64,000 nt of DNA from Rhizophagus clarus (GCA_015698045.1 BLAL01000236.1:496001-560000); one strand, 5' to 3'; counted from the stretch's first letter, positions 47,485 through 59,891 are shown. The notes: generated by a model not told the origin, from the letters alone. Program-made: numbers and translations.

Positions 47485-50400
47485 TACTAGTCGAAAAAGG
47501 AATATTCGGCCTTAATGAAATTCGGTCTATATTCGACCAAAATTAAAATTATTTGACCTCAATTAGTAATGATCAACAATTAGACATGTATTCAACATGG
47601 TCGAATGTGTATTAAGTATTACGCGTATCATTAATTGAACATTACGCATATCACCAATTCAATTAAAAGTTTAAATTTAAACTTTTAGCGAAACTTCCTT
47701 TATCATCCTTCCTTTTATCCTTCCTTTTTTCCTTTTACTCTTTCTCTTTCCCTCCTTCCTTTCATCCTTCCCCTATCTTCGTCCTTTCCTACCCTTCACC
47801 CTTTCCCTTACTTCGTCTTTCCCTTTCCCTTTTCTTACTTTACTTCACTTATATTTTTTGTCGAAAAAATCCATAACGAAGCGTTTTGGCTTTTCTTTTC
47901 AAATACTTTTTTGTTGAAAAATTCTTAACGAAACGTTCCTTAACGTTTTGACTTTTTCTTTTAAGTAATTCTTTTGGTCTTTTTGAACGCGAAATTCTAG
48001 TAAGTTTTTGATTTTGGTTTTTCTTTTTTAATTACTTACGACCGGTTGTTCTCTCGGATCTCTTACTTGTAGCCTGGTGAGTGAAATTTTTAATTTTTTA
48101 GTTTATTTCAACGAACTTTATTAACAGTTCATTTTTTTTCTTTGTAGACAAGATATCTGGACATGTGGAAATTTGTTAGAGATTGTTCTTTTGCAGTATT
48201 TCGGTAAGTCTTAATGATAAGTTTAATTTCTTTGTTTTATTTTCGAAGAACGGTTACTAATTTCTTTTTTTTTGTTTTTTGTTTGTTATTCAGGTATTGG
48301 ACGCGTAAGAATTTGGTAAGGAGAGCTTCTTTTATTATATTTGATGACACTTTTTTGAACAAACTGCTACTTAACGTTTCAGTTTTTTTTCTTTTGTAGG
48401 TGAATTTTTGGCTTTTTTGGACACGATATTTTGGTAAGATATTTTTAAATAATTTTTTATTTTATTTTTAAAGAACGCTATCTAATTACTTTTTTTCTTT
48501 TTTTTCGATTTGTTTTTTGGCTTTTTGGATGTTGAATCAATCTCTTATTTACTTACTACACTAATAATTATATCAACAATTAATCTATGAATTGTCATGT
48601 TAATTAATGATACTTTTATTATACAGAACCAAATCTGCCAATCTGATCCAGAGCTTTTTCTTTTTTCAACGAAATTTCCCCCTTCTCTTTTTTCCCCTTA
48701 ACCTTTTCTCTCATCTCACTTCTTTTCTTTCGTTCTTTCTCTTCATTTCTCTTCCCTTCCTTTCTTCCTCCTTCCCTCCCCTCACAATCATCTCTCTTTC
48801 ATAAAGAATACACTAAAAATGTTTTCCAGTTTTTACAAAACGTTGATAACGATGTTTTGATTTTTTTCTTTTTTTAAGTGACTCTTCAGTTTTCTGGAAG
48901 TGACATATCAAAGGTTTCTTTTTTTTTTCTTTAATTATTTTAACGAATGCTTATTAACAGTTCGTTTTTAATTTTTTTTAAGCAGTTTCTCGGTCTTTTG
49001 GGCATGTGGGACTTCGTTTCAGTGAGTTTTTTTTCTGTTTAGTTTACATGTTTTAACTGTTCTAACGGAATATATGCTAACCTCTTCTCTCTTTTTTTAA
49101 ACGGTTCTGGACGCATGGAATTTGGATTTTGGTAAAGAAGTCTTTCAGTTTTCGGTAAGGGAGCCAGAATCAATTTTTTTTTTATTAATTATATTTATTT
49201 AACAAAATGTTAACATTTCATTTATTTCTTTTTTTTAGGCTGTCTCTTCATACATATAGAGTTGGGTAGATTTTTTCTTGGATTATAAATTTTCGAAACA
49301 CCTACTAATCTTTCGGGTTTTTCTTTTTTTAGCAGTTTGCTCTTTAGGTCTTTGAACGTGCAGATTTATGGCGAGTTTTTTTTATCGTTTTCAATTTTTT
49401 TATTTTAACAAATTGTTAGCTAATGAATTCGTTCTTTATTTTTTTTAGGTTGCTTTCAACTCTCATTGGATGCAGATTCAAGATTTTTTTTAGGTAGGGA
49501 CATACTGGGACACGTAAAATAGTAGATTTTTGGTGGGATTTTTTTCTTTTTTTTTTACCAAAATTTAACAACACGTACGTTTCGTTTTTTTGATTCTTTT
49601 TTAGGTGACTGTTCTTCGGACTTTAGGACGCAAACGCAACTTTGAAATTTTTGTAGGTTTAAAACATTTTTAAATTTATCTTTTTTTAACGAAACGCTTA
49701 TTAATGTTTCATTTTCTTTTTTTTTAGGCAACCAGTATATTGATAGGTTATATATCGGTAAGTAAAAAATCAGATATTTTTATTTTAACGAATTGTTATT
49801 AACGGTTTGTTTTATTTCTTTTGTAGGTTATTCTTGATCTTTTAGAATACCAAAACCCAGGTAAAGTTTCAAGTTCGAAACTTACTCTAAAAAATTCTAT
49901 TTTAATTTTTTTCTTTCTTTCTATTTTTTTTAGTAAACTAACCCAATTTTGGACTATAAACAGAATGCCAGTATTTCAGGAACCTGATTCTGACTTGAAA
50001 ATACCAGAATCCAGGTGAGTTTTGAAAGGTTTCCTATTTTAAACTTCTTCTAAAAGCGTTTTTATTAAGCGTTTTTTTTTTACAATCTCTGATAACCATT
50101 CTGGACAGTGTGCTTTCAAAACTATTTTATATTAAATGGTAGGAAGTGATTTGATTCTTGGATAAATGAAATGGTGGTAAGTTTCAAATTCAATAAATTC
50201 AATGAAATTTAAAAATTTGTTAAAGAAATTTCATTCAATGTTACTTTTCTACATAGGTTTTGAGACTCCTTTAGGCATATGTGAATTGTCTATTTAGTGG
50301 ATTGTGTAAATGGTAGTTTTGGATGAATGGTGGATGGATGCAGATGGATGGACGATAGATGAATGATAATATATAGATAGATATTAGATAAAACTTTATA

Positions 50401-50722
50401 TAGCATAATACATATGTAATTTTTTTAATACTATGTTAATAAACTATAAATTCGGAACTAAATTGATTAAAATTTGTCTCTAGTTTGACCTATTTATCAA
50501 TAATATTCGGATTATATATAGTAGTCGAATATAGTTTTTTTTAGGATCGAATAAATATGTAAAATGTCCTAATATAAGTCGAATTTTTCTTTCCGAATTT
50601 AAGACGATTGGCACCCTAAATGCGCCAAAAAAATCGGCCACAATTTGACATAGGTTAGATCGTCATTCGACCTATATTCAACCTGATCAAATTTAGGCCG
50701 AATTGTCCTTTTTTGACTAGTG
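47485..50722 (+). mobile_element. CACTA-ended element inserted in an intron, 3-bp duplication TTC
   Basis: The right end inverted is CACTAGTCAAAAAAGGACAA and the left end TACTAGTCGAAAAAGGAATA (first C changed to T). Both continue ATTCGGCCTWAAT. TTC flanks both sides (47482-47484 and 50723-50725). CACTA ends with 3-bp duplications mark the CACTA/EnSpm supergroup, which includes Plavaka. No transposase frame was found. The interior is two pyrimidine-rich blocks (47690-47845 and 48650-48800) and the mini-exon array. It splits the GGACAATTTTGTCC repeat run and intron 1 of the host gene. Confidence 0.85.
47900..50130 (+). other. Array of mini-exon-like units inside the CACTA element
   Basis: At least ten short pieces lie between poly-T acceptors and GTAAG/GTGAG-type donors. 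Three precise ones are 48148-48203 (56 nt), 48294-48315 (22 nt) and 48400-48433 (34 nt). They join in one open frame: TRYLDMWKFVRDCSF, YWTRKNL, VNFWLFWTRYF. Others lie near 48985, 49110, 49240, 49335, 49450, 49605, 49730, 49828 and 49935. Many share TTTTGGACRCG-like cores followed by AATTTTG and GTAAG. Spacers carry AACGAA...GTTA / TAACGTTTCGTT words, able to fold back, before the T-rich acceptor. Several pieces are open in one frame; a full coding chain was not established. Confidence 0.55.
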
Positions 50723-52856
50723 TTCCAGACTATTTTGTCCACTTTTTTTCATTTCTGGACAATTAACTTTATCTACTTTTTCTGTCCACTTGTATCTGAA
50801 CAATTTCATTTTTAGGTAATTTTTTTCTGAATATCAGAGTTATTTCATTTTTAATAAAAATATTTTTATTTCTTTAGGATAATTTGACTGAACTTGAACA
50901 TTACAAGTCTCTATACAAATTTTACAAAAATAAATATGAATTGATTTTAAATCAAAATGTTAGATTACAGGTAAAAGATATGAATGATGTTTAATTTTTT
51001 AAATTTCTATATTTATATCTTATTTTATGTTTTATTTATTATTTATCTAATAATAGAATTCAGTTGGTACGGTTGATACTATAATGTCAGATTCTAATGT
51101 TGATATGGATGGCCCATTAAATAAATTATTGCAATACTCAATACCCGAACATTCACCCCTGGAATCTTCAACATCAACTCCCTGCTCAACATTATATCAC
51201 GAATCTAACAACTCAAAACTTGCCCGTATATTAAATTGCGACTTAGCAATGAATGATCTCTCAACCTTTGATAAAGCATCAAAAATTTGGTCAAATTTAA
51301 ACATACGCTGCATTGAAAAATTTGGCAGCCAAGATCATATAAAAAATGATGTTAATATGTCTGATATAATGTGGGTCACCATAAACTTACCAGCATATCG
51401 TAGCTGAAATATGATGGAAGATTATTCTGAAGATATTGATAAATGGTTGGCAAAGATCTGTAAGTAAAATATGTAATTTGTTCTTAATTATTAAATCTTA
51501 TAATAATTCGCATCTAAATTTATAGGTACTGTTGAGGATAATAATACTGAATCAAATTCACCTCCACAAGCACCACTGTCAGTTGATGAAAGTATTAAAT
51601 CGAATCCACTTGTTAATGAAAGAAACGAAAAAGCATCAGCTGAGAAAACACCAGCTGCAAAGACATCATCTGCGAAAGCACCAGCTGCAAAAGCACCGGT
51701 AGTGAAAGCATCAGCAGCAAAGGCATCAGCAGCAAAAGCATCAGCAAGACCTATATTGAAATTAATAGAAAAAATATCAGATGTAGAGGTGGAGGTGTTG
51801 ATAGAATCACAAGCATCAACTTCAGAAACAGTAGGATCGCAAGCAGTAATTTCAGAAGTGAAAGAAGAATCCCGAACATTAGCATTTACGTTGACATCAA
51901 AAACATTGATACAAAAACGCAAAATCAATTGCATTGAAGTTTTGTCAAAAGATAATGATGAAAGCGATGATAATGATAACGCTTTAACAAAGGATATTTT
52001 AAATTCTACCTAAGTGCTCTTGTTTAATAAAGGAAAAAAATTACATGATATTTTGCTGACATCACATAATGAACATCTTGTTATTGAGCCACAAAAAACT
52101 ACCAAAATATTTACTGCATTAGCCAAACTATCAAAGATTGAAACAGTTAATATAGTTGATGAAAATTCAGCTAGAAATAGGATCAAACAGTGGGAAAAGC
52201 AGGAATCACATTATGAAAAACTCCTAATGGCCGCCGAATCTTTTAATTTATTACATCTAGTATTGCTAGTTCAGATTTATGATGATTTTGCAAACCTCGG
52301 CAAACAATTAAAGTCTGATCCTAACAATAATATAAAAAACGTGAAATTTTGGATAATTTCATTTATGAGACGCGTACTTGCTATTAATAAAAAGAAAGAA
52401 CAGCGAAATCATCTAGGATGTGATCGACTACGTAAAATATTTAACAAAGGAATAACACCTACACAATTGGTGCAAACTGGCTGCCGTAAGAGTGATTTTT
52501 TCGTTAAATAAAAATATTATGATATTTTTTTATTACAAATTCCTGCATTGCAAACTTGACAATCAATTTCTTCAAGTGTGTCAAACGAACGTATTTCTGA
52601 AATTATGACTGATCAAGATTTCACTGCGCTAAATAAAAAGAAAAGTTGAACTTAAGACCTAAAGGAAAGGAAGTATTCACATTAAATATTATAAATCAAA
52701 TTTTATTTTATGCATAATAAATATAAAATTAGTTATTCGCTAATTATGTAGCAATTAATTTGCAAAATTCAATATATATTTTTTGGTAGTAATTTTATTA
52801 AAAGAATTTTGTTGTTACATGTATTAAGAAAGTTGTATAATTTTTATTAATAAAAT

Positions 52857-52978
52857 GCAAAGTGAACAAAATTGTCCAAAAAGATATGTCCAATATTATA
52901 CGCGTGATTTTGTCCAAAATAAGAAAGTGGACAAAATTGTCCAAAAAAAAAAAAAAAAAAATTTGTCCAAAAAAAAAA
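52857..52978. repeat. hAT-end-like GTGRACAAAATTGTCC repeats, left side
   Basis: CAAAGTGAACAAAATTGTCC and AAAGTGGACAAAATTGTCC sit just before the hAT transposase. Their complements sit just after it (60903-60965). They are probably terminal or subterminal inverted repeats. A target duplication was not found. Confidence 0.65.
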
Positions 52979-54427
52979 GTTCTGATTGTATATACTACTA
53001 ATAATTTTAATGATGTTATATAACCTCCCAGAACCCTCTGTTGATAATAAAAGTAATAAGGGCGGCTGTCCACCTTCTGATATATGGGATGGACATATGA
53101 TACAAGGCGCCAAACAATCAAAAGGACATTACTCTGCGACATGCAGTTATTGTCAAAACTTTTGGAAACAAAGGAAGCCCTGCATTCTTAGAGAACATTT
53201 GGCGAATCATTGCCAAAAATGTTCTAGTGAGACTGCAATGTATTACGCAAAAATTGTGGGAAAGAATCTTGGAGAAGCCGAGGTGAATAGCAAAGAGGAT
53301 GAAGATTCTGAAGATGAATGGACATCACAATAAAAAACAAAAAACTCGACAAACATCTATTAACAGTTTTTATGGAGCCAAAAAAGTAGAAAAAGGACGA
53401 AAAGATGAACTAGATCGTGTAATTATAAAAGCATTTATTATGGCTAATATTCCGTTCAGCACAATAGAGAACCTGTGGGTAATCGACATGATCAAAACCC
53501 TATAACCAGGGTATGATCATCCATCACGAAGATTATTAGGTGGTATGTTGTTAGAGGTAGAACTATCAAGAATTAATGTGCAAGTTGATAATGAATTAAG
53601 TAGAGAATCAAATTTTACAATTGGTAAATTAATTTTTTTTATTGTAAATTTATAATAATATTCAAATATTTTTATTAAATAGAAAATTGATATATTTTTA
53701 TTAGTTCTGGACGGATGAACAGATCCGCAAGGCAACAGTTTATAGGCATTTATTTTATTAACTCCATCAAGAAAAGAATATCTTTTACAACTGGAAGATC
53801 TTTTAAAACAATCACATACAGGACAATATTTGTCAAAAGTTATTACTCATCAGGAAGTTTTAGAAGTGTTGATTCACACTAAAATATGTGTTAATCAACA
53901 CATACTAGTATTTTAACATAATGCATAATATGTATATCAACATGTAATATTAATCTACATGTTGCTCAACTCTAATGTATTGTTCAACACATTTGTATAC
54001 TGGTGTATATAAACTTGTATATCAACATGTAATGCTAATATACATATTGCTCAACTCTATAGTATTATTCAATATATTATACATTATTGCACTATATTTG
54101 TTATAATATATTAAGCCTTATTACTGAAGACTCCCTCTTTTTGTCACTGTAAACAGGCGGAGGGAGCAGCAATGGCTCTCCCCCTATAGGCACTAATGGG
54201 CCTCTACCTGCTCACAAAGGAGGGGCAGGTTCATAAGGTTAAACATATGCACATAGTGTATTGTACACGCGTACATATATGCATACGTAACTTAATATAA
54301 TTAAAAGTGAAAAAAATAATTTAATATCGGGGAAATAGACTCCTATTTATATAAATTGAAAATCACGTGTTTTGTATAGTATAAGCTTAATACACGTTCA
54401 ACTGAATGCGAAAAAATACTATAATTA

Positions 54428-55010
54428 CGCCCTTACCGATTAAGTCAAAGAAGACAAAAGATAACAAGAGTGGTCACACTCAGAAAACTCGACAATCGAA
54501 CCCTCCCAAACAGGGCCAGGTTTGCCCTGACCATAAGAAGTCCAAGTCGAAACAGAACAAGTCTCGTAAAAAGACCGCAGCTTTAGACGACTTATGCGCG
54601 CTTCTCAAAACTCTTATACAGAAGCTAGATGGAAAATCGCTGACCTAGTAATTCATTTTATCTTCTTTCATTTCATAGGATTTTAGCGTAAGATCGGGCT
54701 TTTCCACATTTTGCTACGGCCTAAGAAACGGTTATGACCTGGTCTTCCCCTTTTTTTTTTCTTTATTTTTTTTACTTTCCCAGTGCGTTATTTTTCGTTT
54801 CAATTTTTATTTTATTTTTTTTACTTCAGTGATTTAGGTTATCTCTTTTATATTGATAATAACTAAATCGGATCCCAACATAGATATAGTTTCTATATTT
54901 AGTTGTATTATGTATTCTGACATTCCCGCTTGTTTTGACAAGCAATTTTGTCTCCGCATGTACGAGGTGATCCTCCTTCAAAAATAAAAAAAAAAATAAA
55001 AATAAAAAAT
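54428..55010 (+). mobile_element. 5'-truncated LINE copy with 18-bp target duplication
   Basis: A perfect GAAAAAATACTATAATTA repeat (54410-54427 and 55011-55028) flanks it, and it ends in an A-rich tail (about 54980-55010). The coding part (TKDNKSGHTQKTRQSNPPKQ, then KKTAALDDLCALLKTLIQKL) to TAG at 54646-54648 looks like the C-terminus of a basic LINE ORF1-type protein. The ATG at 54406 belongs to the target site, not the LINE. About 330 bases of GC-richer 3' region follow the stop. Confidence 0.85.
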
Positions 55011-55159
55011 GAAAAAATACTATAATTATACTTTTAACTTTACTCGTTTTTTTAACAAAATTGAACGCAAAAAATAACTGCGGCTGCAGCTTTAGCCGCA
55101 GCTATTGTTCAATTAAAATGATAACTAACGGATTAATGCATCCGAAATGTCTCTTTTTA

Positions 55160-55800
55160 ATGAAACGCTTATTTGCGTTTCAGTCTTTTTTTAAAAATAA
55201 TTATATAACGAAACGTTTACTACCGTTTCGTTTTTCTTTTAAAAAAGAACCATTTTTTTTATTTTTTACTTTAGCGAAACGTTTACATACGTTTCATTTT
55301 TTTTTAATTTTTTACTTTAGCGAAACGTTTACATATGTTTCATTTTTTTTTTATTTTTTACATTTAACGAAACGTTTATATACGTTTCATTTTTTTTTTA
55401 ATTTTTTACTTTAGCGAAACGTTTACATACGTTTCATTTTTTTTAATTTTTTACTTTAGCGAAACGTTTACATACGTTTCGTTTTTTTTAATTTTTTACA
55501 TTTAGCGATACGTTTACATACGTTTCATTTTTTTTATTTTTTACATTTAACGAAACATTTATATACGTTTCATTTATTTTAAAAAATTTTTTTTTAATTT
55601 TTTTAGTAAAACGTTGGCCGTTTCGCTTTTTTTTATTTTTTACATTTAACGAAATGTTTATATTATATACGTTTCGTTTATTTTAAAAAATTTATTTTTT
55701 TTTAATTTTTTTAGCGAAACGTTGGCTAACGTTTCGCTTTTTAAAAAAAATTTTTTTTTTAATAATTTTAACGAAACGTTATCCAACGTTTCGTTTTAAA
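55160..55800. repeat. GCGAAACGTTTACATACGTTTC tandem array
   Basis: About eleven units of 45-60 bases, each with a GAAACGT...ACGTTTC dyad (for example CGAAACGTTTACATACGTTT) separated by TTTTTTAATTTTTTACTTTA. Each dyad can form a short hairpin. Confidence 0.93.
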
Positions 55801-55844
55801 AATTTTTTTTTTAAATTTTTTTTAAACTTTTTTTAACCCTTTTC

Positions 55845-56295
55845 CACCTTCTCGTTCTTCCCCTTCCCTTTCTTTCGTTCCTTCCCTTCCTTTCTTTCGT
55901 TCTTCCCCTTCCTTTCTTTCGTTCTTCCCCTTCCTTACTTTCGTTCTTCCCCTTCCTTACTTTCGTTCTTCTCCTTTTTTTCTTTCGTTCTTCCCTTTCC
56001 TTACTTTCGTTCTTCCCCTTCCTTACTTTCGTTCTTCCCCTTCCCTTTCTTTCGTTCTTTCCCTTCCTTTCTTTCGTTTTTCCCCTTCCCTTTCTTTCGT
56101 TCTTCCCCTTCCCTTCTTTCGTTCTTCCCTTCCCTTCTTTCGTTCTTCCCCTTCCCTTCTTTCGTTCTTCCCCTTCCTTTCTTTCGTTCTTCCCCTTCCT
56201 TACTTTCGTTCTTCCCTTCCTTACTTTCGTTCTTCCCCTTTCCTTTCTTTCGTTCCTCTCCTTCCCTTTCTTTCGTTCCTTCCTTTCCCTCTTAT
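55845..56295. repeat. Pyrimidine-rich minisatellite (CCTTCCTTTCTTTCGTTCTT)
   Basis: About 19 units of 22-26 bases, CTTTCGTTCTTCCCCTTCCT and variants, with purines only at the CG step. The Arg/Lys/Glu-rich minus-strand frame is a by-product. Similar pyrimidine blocks lie inside the CACTA element. Confidence 0.95.
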
Positions 56296-56353
56296 CCCAC
56301 ATTCCATCAATGAAACATTTTCAAAATGTTTCGATTTTTTTCATTTTTTTTTC

Positions 56354-56850
56354 TTTTTAGACTTCTTCGGCTTTGGATTCTTTTCTTTGTAATGGTAAGT
56401 TTCTTTTTTTTATTTTTTTTAAAAATTAAGAAACATTATTTACATTTCTTTATGGTATTTTTTTAGGTTTCGGATTCAGGACACCGAAATGGTAAGTTTC
56501 GCAACTTAGTTGCGAAACTTTAATTTAAATTTTTTTAAATTAGAAACGTTAACTAACGTTTCTTTCTTAATTTTGTAGGTTTCAGCATAGAACAATTGAA
56601 TTCCACACCAAAATGGTAAGCTTCGCAACAGATGTTGCGAAACTTTATTTTTTAATTAATTAGAAACGTTTACTAACGTTTCTTTTTTAATTTTATAGAT
56701 TTTGGGTTCAGGACAGTGAAAACCGACGCCAAAACGGTAAGTTTCACAACTTAGTTGCGAGACTGATTTTTTTTTATTTTTTAATTAAGAGACGTTAACT
56801 AACGTTTCTTTTTACTTTCTTTTATAGGTATTGGATTTGGAATTAACGTC
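56354..56850 (+). other. Array of mini-exon-like units inside the hAT insertion
   Basis: Four pieces of 34, 25, 37 and 38 nt, starting near 56361, 56466, 56579 and 56700, each lie between a T-rich AG acceptor and GTAAGTTT/GTAAGCTT. They end ...TTTGTAATG, ...CACCGAAATG, ...CACCAAAATG and ...CGCCAAAACG. A fifth starts at GTATTGGATTTGG (56829). Spacers contain CGCAACTTAGTTGCG and GAAACGTTAACTAACGTTTC, both dyads. Pieces 1-3 can be read in one open frame; piece 4 then meets TGA in that frame. Coding use is uncertain. Confidence 0.5.
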
Positions 56851-57943
56851 ATAGGTTGTCTTAGATTGATAATTGAGTTTACCTTTGCAGTATACGAAAC
56901 TATTATAAACAATTGCAGATAAATATAGCTAGTATATTCTTAAATGTAATTGTGAGCAGTTGTTATATCAATATATATACATTTACATAATAAAATCCAA
57001 CTAAAGATTAACATTAATATACGTGTTTCTCAATATGATGATATTTGTTATACACGTTTTTTAACACGTTTTTCAATACAATTGATGCGTTTTTCAACAC
57101 ATTGTTATACTAGTTGAGTTGTTTTACGTGTTGTACTACTACATTTTTAAACATGTTGATTTACATTGGGTTCGTTGCCCTACACTTTTTTGGTGTTGAG
57201 CAACACATGGCGTATGTTAACACATTATACGCCTATCCAAAACTTCCTGATGCTGATGTTATTATGAAAGTAGGATCGGATAAATTTGTAGCCATTGTTT
57301 CTGACAATGCATCAAATGTTGCTTATGCTCGTTGATTAATCTGCGAGAATTTCCCCTCTATCCTTAATATAAGATGCATTGCTCATTGCATTAATTTGAT
57401 AAGTTGTGATATGGTTAAAATAGATCAGGTAAAATGTCTTGTAAAACGAGCAAATATTTTAACAAGATATTTCAAAAATTCGCCCATTGCTAAAACTTGG
57501 CTTAATGAAGCAACTGAAGAAAAAAATATTTTGGGTGGAGAATTAAAAACTTACGTTGAAACACGGTGGACCACAGTTTATGAATGCGTAGCATCAGTAT
57601 ATAGATTAAAGGATGCGTTGCTACAGGTATGTATGTTTAAATTGCTTTTTTAATATAATTATCACCTAATTCAAAATTTATTTAATTAGGTTTTAGATAA
57701 ACATGAACGTGAAATTTCCAATGAAGCAGTAAAAGCAATTTTGAAGAAAAGGGGTTTCTTTGATGATATTCGAATGTTATTAGAGATTTTGAAACCTGTT
57801 AAAGAAGCTATATTAATTCTAGAAGGCAATAATGTAACCTTAGCAGATTGCTATGTGTATCTTCTTTGAATTGCAGCATTTTTTAAATCTATGCCAATGG
57901 AAGATTACCAGACTCTTAGAAATTCTTGTATCAATTGCTTTAT

Positions 57944-59891
57944 TTTATTTTATTTTTTTTTTTTGTTTTAAAAGCGTTGTTAGCGCTAAAACTTTATTGA
58001 TTGTAACGTCAGATCATATAAGATGACCTCAATGAAACGCTCTATAGAATAGCCTCCAAATCGTGCTAAGCACAGTACCGTTCAAATATACCGCTGTAAA
58101 ATTAACGCACTATAACGAATAAAAGGAAAAAGGTATAAAAAAGAAAATATTTTATACTAAATCAAAAGACTTGCTAAGCTAGTTGTATAAATATTACTAG
58201 ATTCCAACTAGAGTTCCTCTGGTGATTTTACTCAACATCTCCTTAATCTTGGTCATTTCTGCCAGTAATGATCTTTTCGAGATTCATTGAGCGTTCGAAG
58301 ATGAGTCCCCTTTCTTCTTGTGTTTGAACTTGGTATTGGACTTCGACTTATCATGACTTGATTTAGTATTTGATTCATTTTTACTCGATTTACCAGATCT
58401 TGAGTGGTTGATTGGAATCCTATTGGCGCCGGTAGCAGCTCTGGGGCCTGAGTGGTTGTTAGAAGCTTTGTTCTTGTTCGTCGTCTTCTTGGGAGCCTTA
58501 GCGCTCTGGGATTTCGATCTATTATGCTTCTTAGAGGGGTAATAGGCGGAAGACGTATGGCGACACCATGATACTTCTTTGCCATCCCAAAATTGTTTAT
58601 TATTAGTACAGTCTTTCAACTTATTCCATGATTCAAAATATAAAACAATTTTGCGTTTCCTGTCTGGAGTCTTAATTTCCTTGAACATCTTCACTTTCAA
58701 GGAATCTAGGAATTGTCCATTATTTGGTAGGGCCAGCGAGGCAGATGTCATCGATTCAGGAGGTTCGTATAAAACTGCCTGGAACTTCTCTCTTTCTTTA
58801 CGTTCTGGTAGAGTCCATGACGTCAGGAACCATTGGACTGGTATACCGTTGATAGGAGCCATCCACATATCTGAGTTGATGTATCCTCTAAATAATTCGT
58901 TCATTTTGAATTTACAGCGAATCGTCTTGTACTTGCGTTGGCGTTTCACCGTAACCAAAATGACTTTTCCTCATGTGGATAGGTACTGTAATAGCTCATA
59001 ATTAGTCCATTTCGCAGGTATGTCGTATATCAAAATATCTTTAACGTAAGCCTGGGATAATGGGTCAGGCTGATGTCCTATTATTATTTGTGCATTAGAG
59101 TCATCATTCACTTTCTTTCTCTTGTTAACATTACTGTCTTTCAACTGTATCGTGATGTGTGAAGCTGAAGTCGAGACGTTCCCTGAAGAAGAAGCAGGTG
59201 GGGGTAAAATTGGTGAGGTTTCCTTTGGTATTATCATTTTCTGGACAATAATATCTTGCTGTTGTGAGTCCAAAATCTTCTTTTGTTCTTTAGCATGTTG
59301 TTTCTCACGCTTTTTCTGCGACTTTGAAAGGGGCTTGTTTGTATCTTGATGCGTCGTATCTAATTGGTGTTCTTGGTTTATGGAAATTTCCATTTCCATC
59401 ATTTGTGTATCTGTGGGCGTAGGGTAGCAGTAAATATAGAGGCTTCCAGATTTAGTTGTTTTTCTTGCTAATCAATTTGGTCGCGCATTCCGTTACGAAA
59501 TATTTGAAAAGTCTTATCCATAAGGCCAGCTATATAGGCTATAAGCTATAGTTCTGCTTTTGCTGTTGCGCTTCTTTCTACGTTTTTTTGTAGGTATAGT
59601 GACTGGAACCTGTTTGATGTAAACAGTTCTGCTCGTTCCATTTTATTGTAAACAGTGTTCTTTATTGTACTGTTAATAACAGAGTGGTCTCCCATAATTT
59701 CAAAGAACGCTGCCTTAAACATTTCGTAAAAACCCTCTATCAAAAGTGCTTTTTCGTTAGTCTGTGAAGAGAGAGACATAGCGTATTAATATATTGTTTT
59801 TGAAAAGTAAAGTTTAGTATGTAAAAATAAAAAAATAAAATTTATTTTTTTGCGGTTGTTAGTAAACTGAATGGTTCAGGGAAGAGTTTCT
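57944..59891 (-). mobile_element. LINE insertion, minus strand, 14-bp target duplication
   Basis: TATCAATTGCTTTA occurs at 57930-57943 and 59892-59905. The minus-strand 3' end is an A-rich tail (plus strand TTTATTTTTTTTTTTTTG). It interrupts the hAT frame exactly between CIN and CFNKR, and the frame is restored if it is removed. It carries an ORF1-like gene and a 3' region, but no reverse transcriptase, so it is internally deleted or non-autonomous. Confidence 0.9.
58253..59779 (-). pseudogene. LINE ORF1-like protein, decayed
   Basis: It begins MSLSSQTNEKALLIEGFYEM (59779). After two stops and a frameshift the frame resumes at MMEMEISINQEHQLDTTHQD (59402). It continues through KTIRCKFKMNELFRGYINSD, WFLTSWTLPERKEREKFQAV and ASLALPNNGQFLDSLKVKMF, to a Lys/Ser/Asn-rich tail (KKHNRSKSQSAKAPKKTTNK). 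Stops include TGA near 58971. The tail is typical of nucleic-acid-binding ORF1 proteins, which coat LINE RNA. The middle may be an RRM-like fold, but I cannot confirm that by eye. Confidence 0.7.

Larger units (their letters stand above)
47039..52650 (+). pseudogene. Decayed multi-exon gene, unknown family, with a transposon in intron 1
   Basis: Exon 1 (47039-47215) reads MSKTPSATLNSKIRGKKVEF ... YFDLQESLPNFTFLDK. Exon 2 (50878-50970, DNLTELEHYKSLYKFYKNKY) and exon 3 (from 51057, NSVGTVDTIMSDSNVDMDGP) follow in phase. After an intron near 51462-51525 comes a run of AKAS/AAKAP repeats. The C-terminal part (NSARNRIKQWEKQESHYEKL, DDFANLGKQLKSDPNNNIKN, FWIISFMRRVLAINKKKEQR) is probably helical. 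Stops are at 51404 (TGA) and 52011 (TAA), and the last splice is unclear. Intron 1 holds a 3.2-kb CACTA-ended element. It directly precedes the hAT transposase and may have been the second gene of that element. Function unknown. Confidence 0.6.
53887..57224. mobile_element. Insertion within the hAT gene, TGTGTTAA ends
   Basis: The hAT reading frame stops making sense after EVLEVLIHT and resumes at LPDADVIMKVGSDKF. The edges carry TGTGTTAATCAACACATAC on the left and, inverted, TGTGTTAACATACGCC on the right. CAACACAT words are spread over about 250 bases at each side. I found no clean target duplication, so borders are approximate. It carries a LINE fragment, a GAAACG hairpin array, a pyrimidine-rich minisatellite and a mini-exon array, but no transposase. 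Confidence 0.65.

Noticed and set aside
47260-47515. Phe-rich frames (SFLGNFVHFF type)
   Set aside because: Translation of the GGACAATTTTGTCC repeats with T runs.
51491-51934. 147-residue Ala/Phe/Asp-rich minus frame
   Set aside because: Antisense of the AKAS/AAKAP repeat region of the plus-strand pseudogene.
55811-56302. 163-residue Arg/Lys/Glu/Gly-rich frame
   Set aside because: Pure product of the pyrimidine-rich minisatellite; no start context, splice partner or non-repeat part.
58579-59349. Plus-strand frames of 140 and 75 residues
   Set aside because: Antisense shadows of the LINE ORF1-like gene, which has the protein-like composition and fits the LINE orientation given by the poly-A tail.
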